From: Jejudonia soesokkakensis
GTDB taxonomy: Bacteria > Bacteroidota > Bacteroidia > Flavobacteriales > Flavobacteriaceae
Reading direction: 5' to 3'
DNA length: 64,000 nt
NCBI RefSeq assembly: GCF_042664795.1
Contig: NZ_JBHTBN010000003.1
Span: 186,001-250,000 of the forward strand
Under the pieces are notes generated by a model, which saw only the letters and a list, made by a program, of their open reading frames with translations, searched no databases and was not told the DNA's origin. Positions 1 to 8,320 of the stretch are shown one piece after another (position 1 is the stretch's first letter; every line of letters starts with the position of its first letter). The translations under genes and the position numbers were made by a program.

Positions 1-343
1 TGCTTTCCATTGTATGTCCAGGAGTGTGGATTGCTTTGATTGTTACCTTACCTACTTTAAATTCTTGACCGTCATGAGCCACAATCGCCTCAAAAGATGG
101 ATTAGCATTAGGACCAAAAATAATAGGAGCTCCTGTTTTTTCAGAAAGCGTAAGATGCCCACTTACAAAGTCAGCATGAAAATGAGTTTCAAAAATATAT
201 TTAATAGTTCCGTTATCTCGGGCTGCTCTATCGAGATACGGACTCGTTTCTCGTAAAGGATCTATAATAGCAATTTCCCCATTACTTTCAATATAATAAG
301 CGCCTTGAGAAAGGCAACCTGTGTATAGTTGTTCGACCGTCAT
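1..343 (-). CDS. MBL-fold hydrolase, persulfide dioxygenase-like (5' part only)
   Basis: Reading the minus strand from ATG at 343 gives about 114 codons that stay open to the window edge, so the C-terminus is missing. The protein shows the metallo-beta-lactamase metal motif THFHADFVSGH near residue 60 and HTPGHT near residue 110, the order seen in ETHE1/persulfide dioxygenase-like hydrolases. Flavobacterial members usually continue into rhodanese domains, which would handle sulfane sulfur, but that part lies outside the window. The start has no upstream alternative before the divergent M28 gene. The MBL fold is clear. Substrate and total length are inferred from family resemblance. Confidence 0.85.
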   Translation of the reverse strand, partial: MTVEQLYTGCLSQGAYYIESNGEIAIIDPLRETSPYLDRAARDNGTIKYIFETHFHADFVSGHLTLSEKTGAPIIFGPNANPSFEAIVAHDGQEFKVGKVTIKAIHTPGHTMES

Positions 344-453
344 TAGTTTCAGAATTTTAAGCAAAGATAGTAATAGTTCACTTGGATTTTTCTTTGGAAA
401 GGAATGTGTTTCAGTTTTCACAAAACTTTCACAAATAGCACTAATACTTAATG

Positions 454-461
454 TATATTTA
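454..461 (+). promoter_or_regulatory. Possible -7 promoter box for the M28 peptidase gene
   Basis: The octamer TATATTTA fits the Bacteroidota -7 consensus TAnnTTTG at all but the last base and lies 30 bp before the ATG at 492. No convincing -33 TTTG is present at the right distance. The assignment rests on the -7 box and its position alone. Confidence 0.3.
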
Positions 462-491
462 GCCCTTCTTATTTTAAAACTTTCAGAAATA

Positions 492-1538
492 ATGATCAAT
501 AACATTTTTATAGCAGTACTCTTGGCATTAGCCGTAGGTTGTAATTCTGCTCAAAAGGCAACAGACGCAGAGGTTGACGCGACTTCAGAATCTATGAGTT
601 CAATGTCCAACAATGGGGTACCTTATGCCAATACCATCACTAGTAGTGAATTGAAAACTCACTTATATAAATTTGCCAGTGATGAAATGCAAGGCCGGAT
701 GACAGGTAGTGAAGGGCAAAAAATGGCAGCTAAGTATTTAAAAGATTTTTATGTAAAAGAAAACATAGCTGCACCTACCGATGCAGGATATTTTCAATCG
801 ATTCCTGCGGAATATTTTAGCAGAGCTCGGGACCCGAAACCTTCAGAAAATGTAGTTGCGTTTATAAAAGGTTCTGAAAAACCTGAAGAAATCATCGTAC
901 TCTCGGCTCATTATGACCACGTTGGAGTTGATAAAGATGGCAACGTCTTTAACGGAGCAGATGACGACGGTAGTGGAACGGTTTCCATGCTAGAAATGGC
1001 TGAAGCTTTTCAGAAAGCCGTAGAAGATGGCAACGGTCCTAAACGTTCAATCTTATTCTTACATGTAACGGGCGAAGAAATTGGATTGTATGGTTCAAAA
1101 TATTATACTGACAATCCGTTGTTTCCGTTAGCAAATACAGTCGCGAATTTAAATACCGATATGATTGGTCGTATAGATCCCGACAAAAAGGACTCCCCAA
1201 ATTATATTTACTTGATTGGTAGTGATAAATTAAGCCAAACCTTACATGATGTTTCAGAAGAAGTAAACAACAAGTATATTAATTTAGAGTTGGATTACAC
1301 CTATAATGATGAAAATGATCCTAATCGCTTTTATTATCGAAGTGATCATTATAATTTTGCAAAAAATAACATTCCGATCATCTTTTATTTCAATGGAGTG
1401 CATGAAGATTATCACAAAATATCTGACACACCAGACAAAATCGAATATGATTTAATGGAAAAGCGCGCACGTTTGATATTCTTGACGGCTTGGGAAGTAG
1501 CAAACCGTGATGAACGTATTACTGCAGATAAATTATAA
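492..1538 (+). CDS. M28 family zinc peptidase, lipoprotein
   Basis: A secreted metallopeptidase of 348 residues. The start at 492 was chosen because it gives a clean lipoprotein signal peptide ending in LAVGC (lipid cysteine about residue 17). The open frame runs upstream to 321 but that extension overlaps the divergent gene's start. Zinc ligands of the M28 aminopeptidase family are visible in order: AHYDH, NGADDDGSG, the catalytic pair in TGEEIG, NTDMIG, and a late SDHYNF histidine. The family removes N-terminal residues from peptides with a co-catalytic di-zinc centre. Here it would act at the cell envelope. It is a single gene converging on a GNAT gene across a shared terminator. Confidence 0.93.
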   Translation: MINNIFIAVLLALAVGCNSAQKATDAEVDATSESMSSMSNNGVPYANTITSSELKTHLYKFASDEMQGRMTGSEGQKMAAKYLKDFYVKENIAAPTDAGYFQSIPAEYFSRARDPKPSENVVAFIKGSEKPEEIIVLSAHYDHVGVDKDGNVFNGADDDGSGTVSMLEMAEAFQKAVEDGNGPKRSILFLHVTGEEIGLYGSKYYTDNPLFPLANTVANLNTDMIGRIDPDKKDSPNYIYLIGSDKLSQTLHDVSEEVNNKYINLELDYTYNDENDPNRFYYRSDHYNFAKNNIPIIFYFNGVHEDYHKISDTPDKIEYDLMEKRARLIFLTAWEVANRDERITADKL

Positions 1539-1560
1539 GCGTGATACGTGAGAAAAAATA

Positions 1561-1600
1561 AAAAAGCCTCAAGTGTAACAAAACGCTTGAGGCTTTTTTT
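1561..1600. terminator. Bidirectional rho-independent terminator
   Basis: An A-tract, a stem GCCTCAAG (1566-1573) pairing with CTTGAGGC (1586-1593), extended by two more pairs inside, then a seven-T tract. It sits between the converging M28 and GNAT genes and has poly-A/poly-T on both sides, so it can serve both strands. Confidence 0.9.
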
Positions 1601-1607
1601 ATATAAA

Positions 1608-2147
1608 TTACTTTAGGCTCTGCCATTGAGGTTTCGTAATTCTGTACCAATTATGTAATTCCCCTTCAAAGTCAAACTGTTCGACATACTGCATCCCAAC
1701 TTTTCTTAAAACTTTATTAGAGCCCATATTATTGACATCTGCTGCAGCGCAGATTTCTTTAAGGCTTAAAGTCTCAAAACCATACTTTAGTGATGCTACT
1801 GCTGTTTCTGTAGCAATGCCCTTTCCCCAAAATTTTTTTCTTAGCCGGTAACCCAGGTCATAATAAGAATACTCTCTTACATTTTCTTCATATTTTATCC
1901 CTGTCCAACCTATAAATTCATTAGTTTCTTTATCTATAATCGCCAGACGACCTAATCCGTTAGCATCATATTGTTTTCTAATTTGCCTTATAATTTCTTT
2001 GGATTCTTCAAGTGCGCTTATAGGATTCTTCCCAAGAAATTCGTGTACCGCAGGGTCTGAATCCAATGCAAACATATCAAGAGCATCCTTAAGTTCTAGA
2101 TTTCGAATTAGGAAACGTTCAGTTTCTATATATACTTGTTTTATCAT
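1608..2147 (-). CDS. GNAT N-acetyltransferase, RimJ/RimL type
   Basis: A 179-residue cytoplasmic acetyltransferase. The N-terminus ETERFLIRNLELKDA and the acetyl-CoA loop around LRKKFWGKGIATETA (residues about 102-118) followed by NxGSNKVLRKVGM are typical of the RimJ/RimL branch (Acetyltransf_3), which acetylates protein N-termini or small amines. No substrate can be read from the sequence. It is a single gene ending at the shared terminator, with 31 bp separating it from the upstream hydrolase gene on the same strand. Confidence 0.88.
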   Translation of the reverse strand: MIKQVYIETERFLIRNLELKDALDMFALDSDPAVHEFLGKNPISALEESKEIIRQIRKQYDANGLGRLAIIDKETNEFIGWTGIKYEENVREYSYYDLGYRLRKKFWGKGIATETAVASLKYGFETLSLKEICAAADVNNMGSNKVLRKVGMQYVEQFDFEGELHNWYRITKPQWQSLK

Positions 2148-2178
2148 TAGAAAAACTAATTGATTTAAAAATATAAAA

Positions 2179-3381
2179 TTAGCTCCACCAATTCTTCATT
2201 ATAGTAAATACTTCAGGATTGCTTAGTAACTCCCTATGAGAACAATTGTAAATAACTTGAGTATTCGCACTATTAAAATTTAGGTCTTTCACAGGATTTT
2301 TATGCTGCCCTAAAGCACTTTTAACATATACCAAACCGTCGCTCATATTATTATTTTTTTTAGTCTTCTTCTTACCATTTACTGCTGCAATTGCATAGCA
2401 GTCTACCCATTGAGGCAAGGCGCTATGCTGTCTTTGATCTCCTGTAATTTCGAATCGATCTTTGGAGTCCCAATCTTCGTCTACAATAGCACCATATCTT
2501 AAATCGGTTACTCCTGCACTTCGCATTTTTCCTAATCTTGCAAAAGGCTTTGTATAGGGAATAAATTCTAGAATTCCATCTACATAGTGTCCTATTCGCT
2601 CCATAGGTGCTCCGTGGTGAGGGGTTCCCAAAAATATTATTTTAGCAAGTTGCTTTGTCCATTTCATTTTTTTCTGAAACCCGTAATGAATTGCACTTCT
2701 TAAAACTAATCCTCCCATACTGTGAGCGACCATATTGATTTCTTGAACGGGTACTGGCCAATTCTTAATTAGATCTTCTAAACTTTCATTAAACTTTTGA
2801 CCGTTGGTAGAAATATGAAGACCTGTATTATAGTATAAAAAAACAGGAGTGGCATGTAATTCCTCTGCTAATTTAATTCCGTGGTTATGATTATTTTGAG
2901 TCCACTGTGTATCATTCATACAAGAGCCGTGTACCATTACTAAAATTTTTCCACTTACTTTTGGGTATGTCTCGCTAATCTGTTTGCTGTTGAATTGAAT
3001 ATTCTCTCCTTTGAACCTAAATTCCATTTCAATTGCTAGCGGATTTTCCTTTTCTTCCAAATAATCTCCGACCAATCCATTTAAAACCGCACGGACTATT
3101 TCTATTTTATTATTTCTTTTATTATCTCCACTAACGTGAGCCACAACTCCTAGTCCTTTATCTAATCCCTTTCCCGCCATACGGATACCTCTCTTAATAT
3201 TCTTATAGGCGACACCCGCAACATTGGTAATTAAATGCTGTATGGGAGTAGAAGGTATAAAAGGTGGGTTGACTATCCTTTTGTGCATGGCTTCGACAAG
3301 ATCTGTAATGCCTAATGAAGCATCTGTAAGTAAGGTTGCAAGACCCTGCAGATCGGAACCTTCTTTTGAATTATTAGCCAT
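2179..3381 (-). CDS. Alpha/beta-hydrolase, lipase-like
   Basis: A 400-residue protein with an alpha/beta-hydrolase core in its middle third. ILVMVHGSCMND gives the oxyanion-hole strand near residue 150, and the nucleophile elbow is AHSMGG near residue 220, with the serine between His and Met. A histidine in NCSHREL near the C-terminus is the likely third member of the triad. There is no signal peptide. The first 130 residues are helical and lack a recognised domain. The GHSMGG-type elbow is shared with PGAP1-like and bacterial lipases, so esterase or lipase activity is likely but the substrate is unknown. The gene may be cotranscribed with the GNAT gene downstream. Confidence 0.8.
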   Translation of the reverse strand: MANNSKEGSDLQGLATLLTDASLGITDLVEAMHKRIVNPPFIPSTPIQHLITNVAGVAYKNIKRGIRMAGKGLDKGLGVVAHVSGDNKRNNKIEIVRAVLNGLVGDYLEEKENPLAIEMEFRFKGENIQFNSKQISETYPKVSGKILVMVHGSCMNDTQWTQNNHNHGIKLAEELHATPVFLYYNTGLHISTNGQKFNESLEDLIKNWPVPVQEINMVAHSMGGLVLRSAIHYGFQKKMKWTKQLAKIIFLGTPHHGAPMERIGHYVDGILEFIPYTKPFARLGKMRSAGVTDLRYGAIVDEDWDSKDRFEITGDQRQHSALPQWVDCYAIAAVNGKKKTKKNNNMSDGLVYVKSALGQHKNPVKDLNFNSANTQVIYNCSHRELLSNPEVFTIMKNWWS

Positions 3382-3402
3382 ACATTTATTTTTTAAAAAC
3401 TA

Positions 3403-3430
3403 AAAAGCCTCCAAATTTCTTTGAAGGCTT
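3403..3430 (-). terminator. Terminator downstream of tRNA-His
   Basis: On the minus strand a seven-pair stem (AAAGCCT/AGGCTTT), one mismatch, four further pairs and a TTTC-type loop are followed by a short T tract, four bases past the tRNA 3' end. It separates the tRNA from the hydrolase gene. Confidence 0.75.
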
Positions 3431-3434
3431 TCAG

Positions 3435-3509
3435 GGTGGAAGACCGGGTTCGAACCGGCGACTTCTGGTACCACAAACCAGCGCTCTAACCAGCTGAGCT
3501 ACAACCACC
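3435..3509 (-). tRNA. tRNA-His (anticodon GTG)
   Basis: The minus strand folds as a cloverleaf: D arm GCTC/GAGC, anticodon stem CTGGT/ACCAG around loop TTGTGGT (anticodon GTG, histidine), and T arm with loop TTCGAAC. A G at position -1 (3509) faces a C discriminator (3435), the hallmark of tRNA-His. CCA is not encoded. The acceptor stem reads GTGGTTG against CTTCCAC, which leaves two adjacent U-U oppositions at pairs 5-68 and 6-67. Otherwise the fold is regular. Confidence 0.95.
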
Positions 3510-3585
3510 ATATTGCTTTCCTATTGAAAGCGGGTGCAAATATACTTCAAATCCTTTTCTTCTACAATATATTTTTTACAGAATT

Positions 3586-4302
3586 TTATTTCAAATCGAA
3601 TAAAGAATCGACAGCAGGATACCGTTCACTAGTAAATCCTTCTGCATGCTCCACTCCTATTAGTCGTCCAAAGTTTCTACAACGATACTCAATACTATCT
3701 GTTGCATTTTGTGAAGCAATTGGAGTCATAGGCTCCTTATTGTCTGCGTCAAAAAATTGACTTTTATAGGCGCGTATCGCCTCCATTTTTTTATCCATAA
3801 ACCCTGTCACATCGACAACAAAATCTGGCGTAATTTCTTTCCATTGAATATAATGATACACATGTTTAGGCCGCCATTGGTGTTGATGATTCCCCTCGTG
3901 TAGTGTTTCTATTTTTCGCAATCCGCTTAAAAAGCAAGCATCACTCACCAATTTACTTCCTTTTCCGTGGTCAATATGGCGATCATCAATGGCGTTACAT
4001 AACACAATTTCGGGTCTGTATTTTCGTATGATTTTGATAACTTCTAATTTCGAAGCCGTATTATTAATAAAAAACCCATCTGCAAATTCTAAGTTATGAC
4101 GCATTGAAACGCCAAGAATTTTCGCAGCAGCAGCCGATTCTTTATCCCGAATTTCGGCAGTGCCTCTGGTACCCAACTCACCTCTAGTAAGATCAAGAAT
4201 ACCTACTTTCTTTCCGTTGGCAATTTCTTTTGCAATAGTGGCGCCAGCACTCATTTCTACATCATCGGGATGTGCTCCTATAGCTAATATATCTAATTTC
4301 AT
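3586..4302 (-). CDS. bshB1: Bacillithiol biosynthesis deacetylase BshB1
   Basis: A 238-residue zinc deacetylase of the LmbE/PIG-L family. The N-terminal motif GAHPDDVE (residues 9-16) supplies metal ligands, and the later DDRHIDHGKGS segment gives the distal histidine. The sequence LTRGELGTRGT is characteristic of BshB1, which removes the acetyl group from N-acetylglucosaminyl-malate in bacillithiol synthesis. Its start lies one base after the stop of the upstream PLP sulfur enzyme, so the two are cotranscribed. That pairing links thiol-amino-acid metabolism to bacillithiol, and a YtxJ gene elsewhere in this window supports bacillithiol use. Confidence 0.93.
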   Translation of the reverse strand: MKLDILAIGAHPDDVEMSAGATIAKEIANGKKVGILDLTRGELGTRGTAEIRDKESAAAAKILGVSMRHNLEFADGFFINNTASKLEVIKIIRKYRPEIVLCNAIDDRHIDHGKGSKLVSDACFLSGLRKIETLHEGNHQHQWRPKHVYHYIQWKEITPDFVVDVTGFMDKKMEAIRAYKSQFFDADNKEPMTPIASQNATDSIEYRCRNFGRLIGVEHAEGFTSERYPAVDSLFDLK

Positions 4303-4303
4303 A

Positions 4304-5470
4304 CTATACTAATTCTGGTGTTGCAATCGCTGCAAAAGCTTGCTTAAAATCTGCAATTAAATCCTCTTTATTTTCTATTCCTACTGAAAATCTCAACAAA
4401 CCATCATTAATACCCTGATGTGCCCTTTCTTCTGCTGAAAGTAACGCATGAGAGGTATGTGTAGGAGATAAAATTGTAGACTCCACTCCTGCAAGACTCA
4501 TGGATTGCTTAATTAATTTTAATTTTTTCATAAATGCATTAGTGTCAATTCCTGCTACCAATTCGAACGAAAGCATTCCTGTAAAACCATTCATTTGTTT
4601 TTTTGCAAGGTCGTGGTCAGGGTGATCTTTTAATCCCGGATAATAAACTTTTTGTACCAACTCATGTTTCTGAAGCCACTTCGCCATTTTTTTAGCATTT
4701 TTATTATGTGCTTTTACACGTATCGCCATCGTTTTCATACTTCTTTCCAATAGCCAAACGGTATAATCACTTAAGCTCCCGCCTAAATTCTTAGCGATGT
4801 TCCAGATCTTGTCCATATGTTCCTGTGAAGCAGCCACAGCACCCGCACAGATATCACTATGACCCCCCATATATTTGGTAGCACTGTGGATACAAATATC
4901 TATTCCAAAATCATGAGGGGTTTGATTCACTGGACTGGCAAACGTATTATCAATCATGGTCACAATGCCTCGCTCACGTGCGATACTTGAAATCATTTCA
5001 AGGTCAGTTATAAGCATTAAAGGGTTGGAAGGTGTTTCCACAAAAATGACTTTTGTATTTTCTTGTATGGCTGAAAGGAAATCTTCTTCAGAAAAACCTT
5101 TCGTAAAACTATGCTCAATTCCGAATTTATGTAATTCTTCCACTACAAAATTATAGGTACCACCATACAAAGTTTTTGGCAAAACGATATGATCTCCTTT
5201 CTGAAGAAAAGCTAGTATCGTTGTACTAGTTGCGGCCATCCCACTTCCAAATATCATACCTGCTTCCTTTTTTTCCAACATGGCAATCTTTTTGCCAAGC
5301 GCTTCCTGATTAGGAGTATTAAAATAACGCGGATATCTTTTTACATCCACACCATCATATTGGTAGGAACTCGACATATATAAAGGGGATATCGCGCCTT
5401 GAAATTGTTCATCTTTTACCTCGCCAACATGTGTGCAGATGGTATTAATACCTAAATTTTTAGAATCCAT
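4304..5470 (-). CDS. Trans-sulfuration PLP enzyme (cystathionine synthase/lyase family)
   Basis: A 388-residue fold-type I PLP enzyme of the Cys/Met metabolism family. The Schiff-base lysine lies in HSATKYMGGHSD (about residue 200). A phosphate-binding YGSGMAA-like loop reads FGSGMAA near residue 76, and the N-terminal YPRYFNTPNQ segment is typical of the family. Members include cystathionine gamma-synthase, cystathionine beta/gamma-lyase and methionine gamma-lyase, which cannot be separated from motifs alone. It is the first gene of a two-gene operon with bshB1 (one-base gap), which favours a role in making or releasing cysteine. Confidence 0.88.
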   Translation of the reverse strand: MDSKNLGINTICTHVGEVKDEQFQGAISPLYMSSSYQYDGVDVKRYPRYFNTPNQEALGKKIAMLEKKEAGMIFGSGMAATSTTILAFLQKGDHIVLPKTLYGGTYNFVVEELHKFGIEHSFTKGFSEEDFLSAIQENTKVIFVETPSNPLMLITDLEMISSIARERGIVTMIDNTFASPVNQTPHDFGIDICIHSATKYMGGHSDICAGAVAASQEHMDKIWNIAKNLGGSLSDYTVWLLERSMKTMAIRVKAHNKNAKKMAKWLQKHELVQKVYYPGLKDHPDHDLAKKQMNGFTGMLSFELVAGIDTNAFMKKLKLIKQSMSLAGVESTILSPTHTSHALLSAEERAHQGINDGLLRFSVGIENKEDLIADFKQAFAAIATPELV

Positions 5471-5564
5471 AGGAGTATTGTTTTCTGAAAGGGAAAGGTA
5501 CTATTTTATGCCGAAAAATAAATGATTATTAAAAACTTTCATCTGTAAAATCAAAGCAGTTTTC

Positions 5565-5572
5565 TATCTTTA
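5565..5572 (+). promoter_or_regulatory. Possible -7 box, hut operon
   Basis: TATCTTTA fits the TAnnTTTG consensus apart from the last base. It ends only four bases before the hutI ATG, so the transcript would start at or very near the start codon. The same octamer occurs before the genes at 34982 and 39728. No good -33 element is seen. Confidence 0.35.
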
Positions 5573-5576
5573 TCCT

Positions 5577-6815
5577 ATGAAATTACTGCTTACCAACATC
5601 AAAGAATTACTTCAGGTTCGCGACAATCCTTCAGAAGTACTAAGAGGAAAGGATATGTCTCAACTTCCTTCCATCAAGAATGCATGGCTTTACATAAAGA
5701 ATGGTGCTATAGTCGATTATGGTTCTATGGAACATAAGCCAACCTACGAAGGGTTTAAAAATATTGACTGTACTGGCAGAGTGGTCCTTCCTAGCTGGTG
5801 CGATAGCCATACACATTTGGTATATGCCGGAAACAGAGAACAGGAATTCGTAGACAGAATTAAAGGACTAAGTTATCAAGAAATTGCTGCTAAAGGAGGC
5901 GGAATTCTAAACAGTGCAAAAAAATTGCAGGAAACTTCGGAAAATGAACTCTACCTACAAAGCGAAAAACGTCTCAAAGAGGTTATGAAACTGGGAACGG
6001 GAGCTATTGAAATAAAAAGTGGCTACGGACTTACCACCGAAGCAGAACTTAAAATGCTTCGCGTTGCCAAAAAACTGAAAGAGCATTACCCTATTGCGAT
6101 CAAAACTACGTTTCTGGGAGCCCATGCCATTCCAAATGAATTTAAGAACCATAAAAAAGGGTATCTGGATTTGATTTGTAAGGAGATGTTGCCAAAAGTG
6201 GCCAAGGAACAACTCGCCGAATATATTGATATCTTCTGTGAAGAAGGTTATTTTTCAGTCGAAGACACAAACCGTCTTCTTTCTGAAGCAGCCAATTACA
6301 ACCTCATTCCAAAAATTCATGTCAATCAGTTTAATGCTATAGGTGGTGTTTCCGCAGGCGTACAACACAATGCATTGAGTGTAGATCATCTAGAGGTGGT
6401 AACAAAAGAAGATATCACTGCTTTAAAAGGAAGTAACACCATACCTGTTGCACTTCCCTCCTGCTCCTATTTTTTAAGTATCCCTTATACGCCAGGCAGA
6501 GAACTTATTGATGCAGGTCTGCCGTTAGCGTTGGCAACCGATTACAATCCGGGTTCTACACCAAGCGGAAATATGAATTTTGTGGTGGCAACTGCCTGTA
6601 TTAAAATGAAACTCACTCCCGAAGAAGCTATCAACGCAGCGACAATTAATGGTGCATATGCCATGGGTTTAAGTAAAACACACGGAAGCATTACCAAAGG
6701 AAAACAAGCAAACGTTATCATTACCAAGAAAATACCGTCCTATAGCTATCTGCCGTATGCCTTTGGCAGCAATTTAATCTATAAAGTTATTATCAACGGA
6801 AAAGAAATACGATGA
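5577..6815 (+). CDS. hutI: Imidazolonepropionase HutI
   Basis: A 412-residue amidohydrolase for the third step of histidine breakdown, opening the imidazolone ring to N-formimidoyl-glutamate. The metal-binding HTHLVYAGNREQEF sits at about residues 79-92, TTFLGAHA near 180, IHVNQFNAIGG near 245 and the catalytic ATDYNPGS near 320, all in the order typical of HutI. Length is normal. Its stop overlaps the hutG start by four bases (ATGA), so the two are translationally coupled. hutH and hutU are not in the window. Confidence 0.96.
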   Translation: MKLLLTNIKELLQVRDNPSEVLRGKDMSQLPSIKNAWLYIKNGAIVDYGSMEHKPTYEGFKNIDCTGRVVLPSWCDSHTHLVYAGNREQEFVDRIKGLSYQEIAAKGGGILNSAKKLQETSENELYLQSEKRLKEVMKLGTGAIEIKSGYGLTTEAELKMLRVAKKLKEHYPIAIKTTFLGAHAIPNEFKNHKKGYLDLICKEMLPKVAKEQLAEYIDIFCEEGYFSVEDTNRLLSEAANYNLIPKIHVNQFNAIGGVSAGVQHNALSVDHLEVVTKEDITALKGSNTIPVALPSCSYFLSIPYTPGRELIDAGLPLALATDYNPGSTPSGNMNFVVATACIKMKLTPEEAINAATINGAYAMGLSKTHGSITKGKQANVIITKKIPSYSYLPYAFGSNLIYKVIINGKEIR

Positions 6816-7801
6816 ACGAACTAGTATGCTACTCTAAAGATGCCATTGTATCTCGTACTAAAATCCGAGAAGGGGAAACTAAAGTGGGTCAAAAGATTGA
6901 GGTATTGCAAGATAGTACTCAACTTTCTGAAACTTCTGCGACCTACATACTAGTGGGTATTCCCGAAGATATTGGCGTGAGAGCAAATTATGGCAACGCA
7001 GGTACTGCCGAAGCCTGGAATGAAGCACTCAATGCGTTTTGTAACATTCAGGTTCATCCAAATATTCCTGTAGAACGTATCGCTTTATTAGGTGCAATTA
7101 ATTGTACTCAAGAAATGCGTTCCGCAGAAAAAAATAATGACATGGCTCATTTGGGAAAATTAGTTAAAGAGATTGATATAAAAGTAGCCACCATTATCGA
7201 AAAGGTAGTTGCTGCTGGTAAAATTCCTATTATAATTGGTGGTGGTCACAACAATAGCTTCGGAAACTTAAAAGGAGCATCAAAAGCCCTAAAAAAACCA
7301 ATTAACTGTATCAATTTTGATGCCCATACCGATTTTAGAGCTTTGGAGCACAGACATAGTGGTAATGGGTTTCGTTATGCAAAGAATGATGGATCTTTAC
7401 ATAAATATTTTATTTTTGGAGTGCACCGAAATTATACCTCTCAACCGGTTTTTGAGGCACTAAAAGCAGCTTCAGAACATGTGCGTTTTAGTTTATTTGA
7501 AGACATTGCAGTAACTAAAAATATAACTTTCGCTAAAGCATTAGAAGAAGCTTCAGCCTTTATTAGTGACACTCCGTTTGGAATTGAACTGGATATGGAC
7601 GCCATAGCAAATATGGGAAGTAGCGCGATGACACCCAGCGGGTTTTCAGTAGAAGAAGCCCGACAATTTTTGAATTATTTTTCAGCAAATAAAAACTGTA
7701 CGTACATTCATATCTGTGAAGGAACTCCTAGTGCGGCCTTATTTTCAAATCATGTGGGAAAAACAATTTCATATTTAATTAGTGATGTCCTTTCAAAATG
7801 A
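6812..7801 (+). CDS. hutG: Formimidoylglutamase HutG (arginase family)
   Basis: A 329-residue ureohydrolase. The manganese-binding motifs of the arginase family are present: GGGHNNSFGN near residue 145, NFDAHTDFR near residue 170 and ELDMDAI near residue 258. Together with the preceding hutI this identifies formimidoylglutamase, which splits N-formimidoyl-glutamate to glutamate and formamide. It overlaps hutI by four bases at its start and the following GNAT gene by four bases at its end, so all three form one tight operon. Confidence 0.93.
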   Translation: MNELVCYSKDAIVSRTKIREGETKVGQKIEVLQDSTQLSETSATYILVGIPEDIGVRANYGNAGTAEAWNEALNAFCNIQVHPNIPVERIALLGAINCTQEMRSAEKNNDMAHLGKLVKEIDIKVATIIEKVVAAGKIPIIIGGGHNNSFGNLKGASKALKKPINCINFDAHTDFRALEHRHSGNGFRYAKNDGSLHKYFIFGVHRNYTSQPVFEALKAASEHVRFSLFEDIAVTKNITFAKALEEASAFISDTPFGIELDMDAIANMGSSAMTPSGFSVEEARQFLNYFSANKNCTYIHICEGTPSAALFSNHVGKTISYLISDVLSK

Positions 7802-8256
7802 AAATAGTATCCTTTCAGCAAACCTATAAAAAAGCCTTCTTCGACCTCAATATAGAATGGTTGGAAACCTTTTTTTATGTAGAAAATTTTGACCGTGAAG
7901 TGCTAAGCAATCCCGAAAAGTACATTCTTAATCCAGGCGGACATATTTTCTTTGCTATAGAAAAAGAAGTGGTTTTAGGGACAGTTGCCTTGATGAAAAG
8001 AAACGATGCTCTTTTCGAATTGACTAAAATGGCAGTGCTTCCCAACCAGCGAGGTAAAAAAATTGGTCAGCAATTGATACAATACTGTATCGATTTTGCT
8101 AAAGAAACTAATTTCGACTTGTTTCTCTACTCAAACACCATTTTGGAAAACGCTATCTACATTTACCGCAAGTATGGTTTTATAGAAGTTCCTGTAGAAC
8201 CTGATAGCCCGTATGAGCGTAGTAACATTAAAATGATATTACCCCTAAAATCATAA
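7798..8256 (+). CDS. GNAT N-acetyltransferase in the hut operon
   Basis: A 152-residue single-domain GNAT enzyme. The acetyl-CoA loop reads LPNQRGKKIGQQLI (about residues 81-94), preceded by the strand LTKMAV and followed by the beta-bulge region YSNTILENAIYIYRKYGF. Its ATG overlaps the hutG stop (ATGA), which implies cotranscription with histidine catabolism genes. The substrate is unknown. A histidine-derived amine or an unrelated metabolite is equally possible. Confidence 0.88.
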   Translation: MKIVSFQQTYKKAFFDLNIEWLETFFYVENFDREVLSNPEKYILNPGGHIFFAIEKEVVLGTVALMKRNDALFELTKMAVLPNQRGKKIGQQLIQYCIDFAKETNFDLFLYSNTILENAIYIYRKYGFIEVPVEPDSPYERSNIKMILPLKS

Positions 8257-8320
8257 AGTAATGTAAAAGTGAGCACTGTACAAAAGGATGATTTGTAACT
8301 TCGGAAAAAAATAAACCATC

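Noticed and set aside
321..491. 57-codon N-terminal extension of the M28 peptidase
   Set aside because: It overlaps the divergent MBL start and places the signal peptide internally.
5577..8256. Complete histidine utilisation operon
   Set aside because: Only hutI and hutG are here. hutH and hutU are not within the window, so completeness cannot be claimed.
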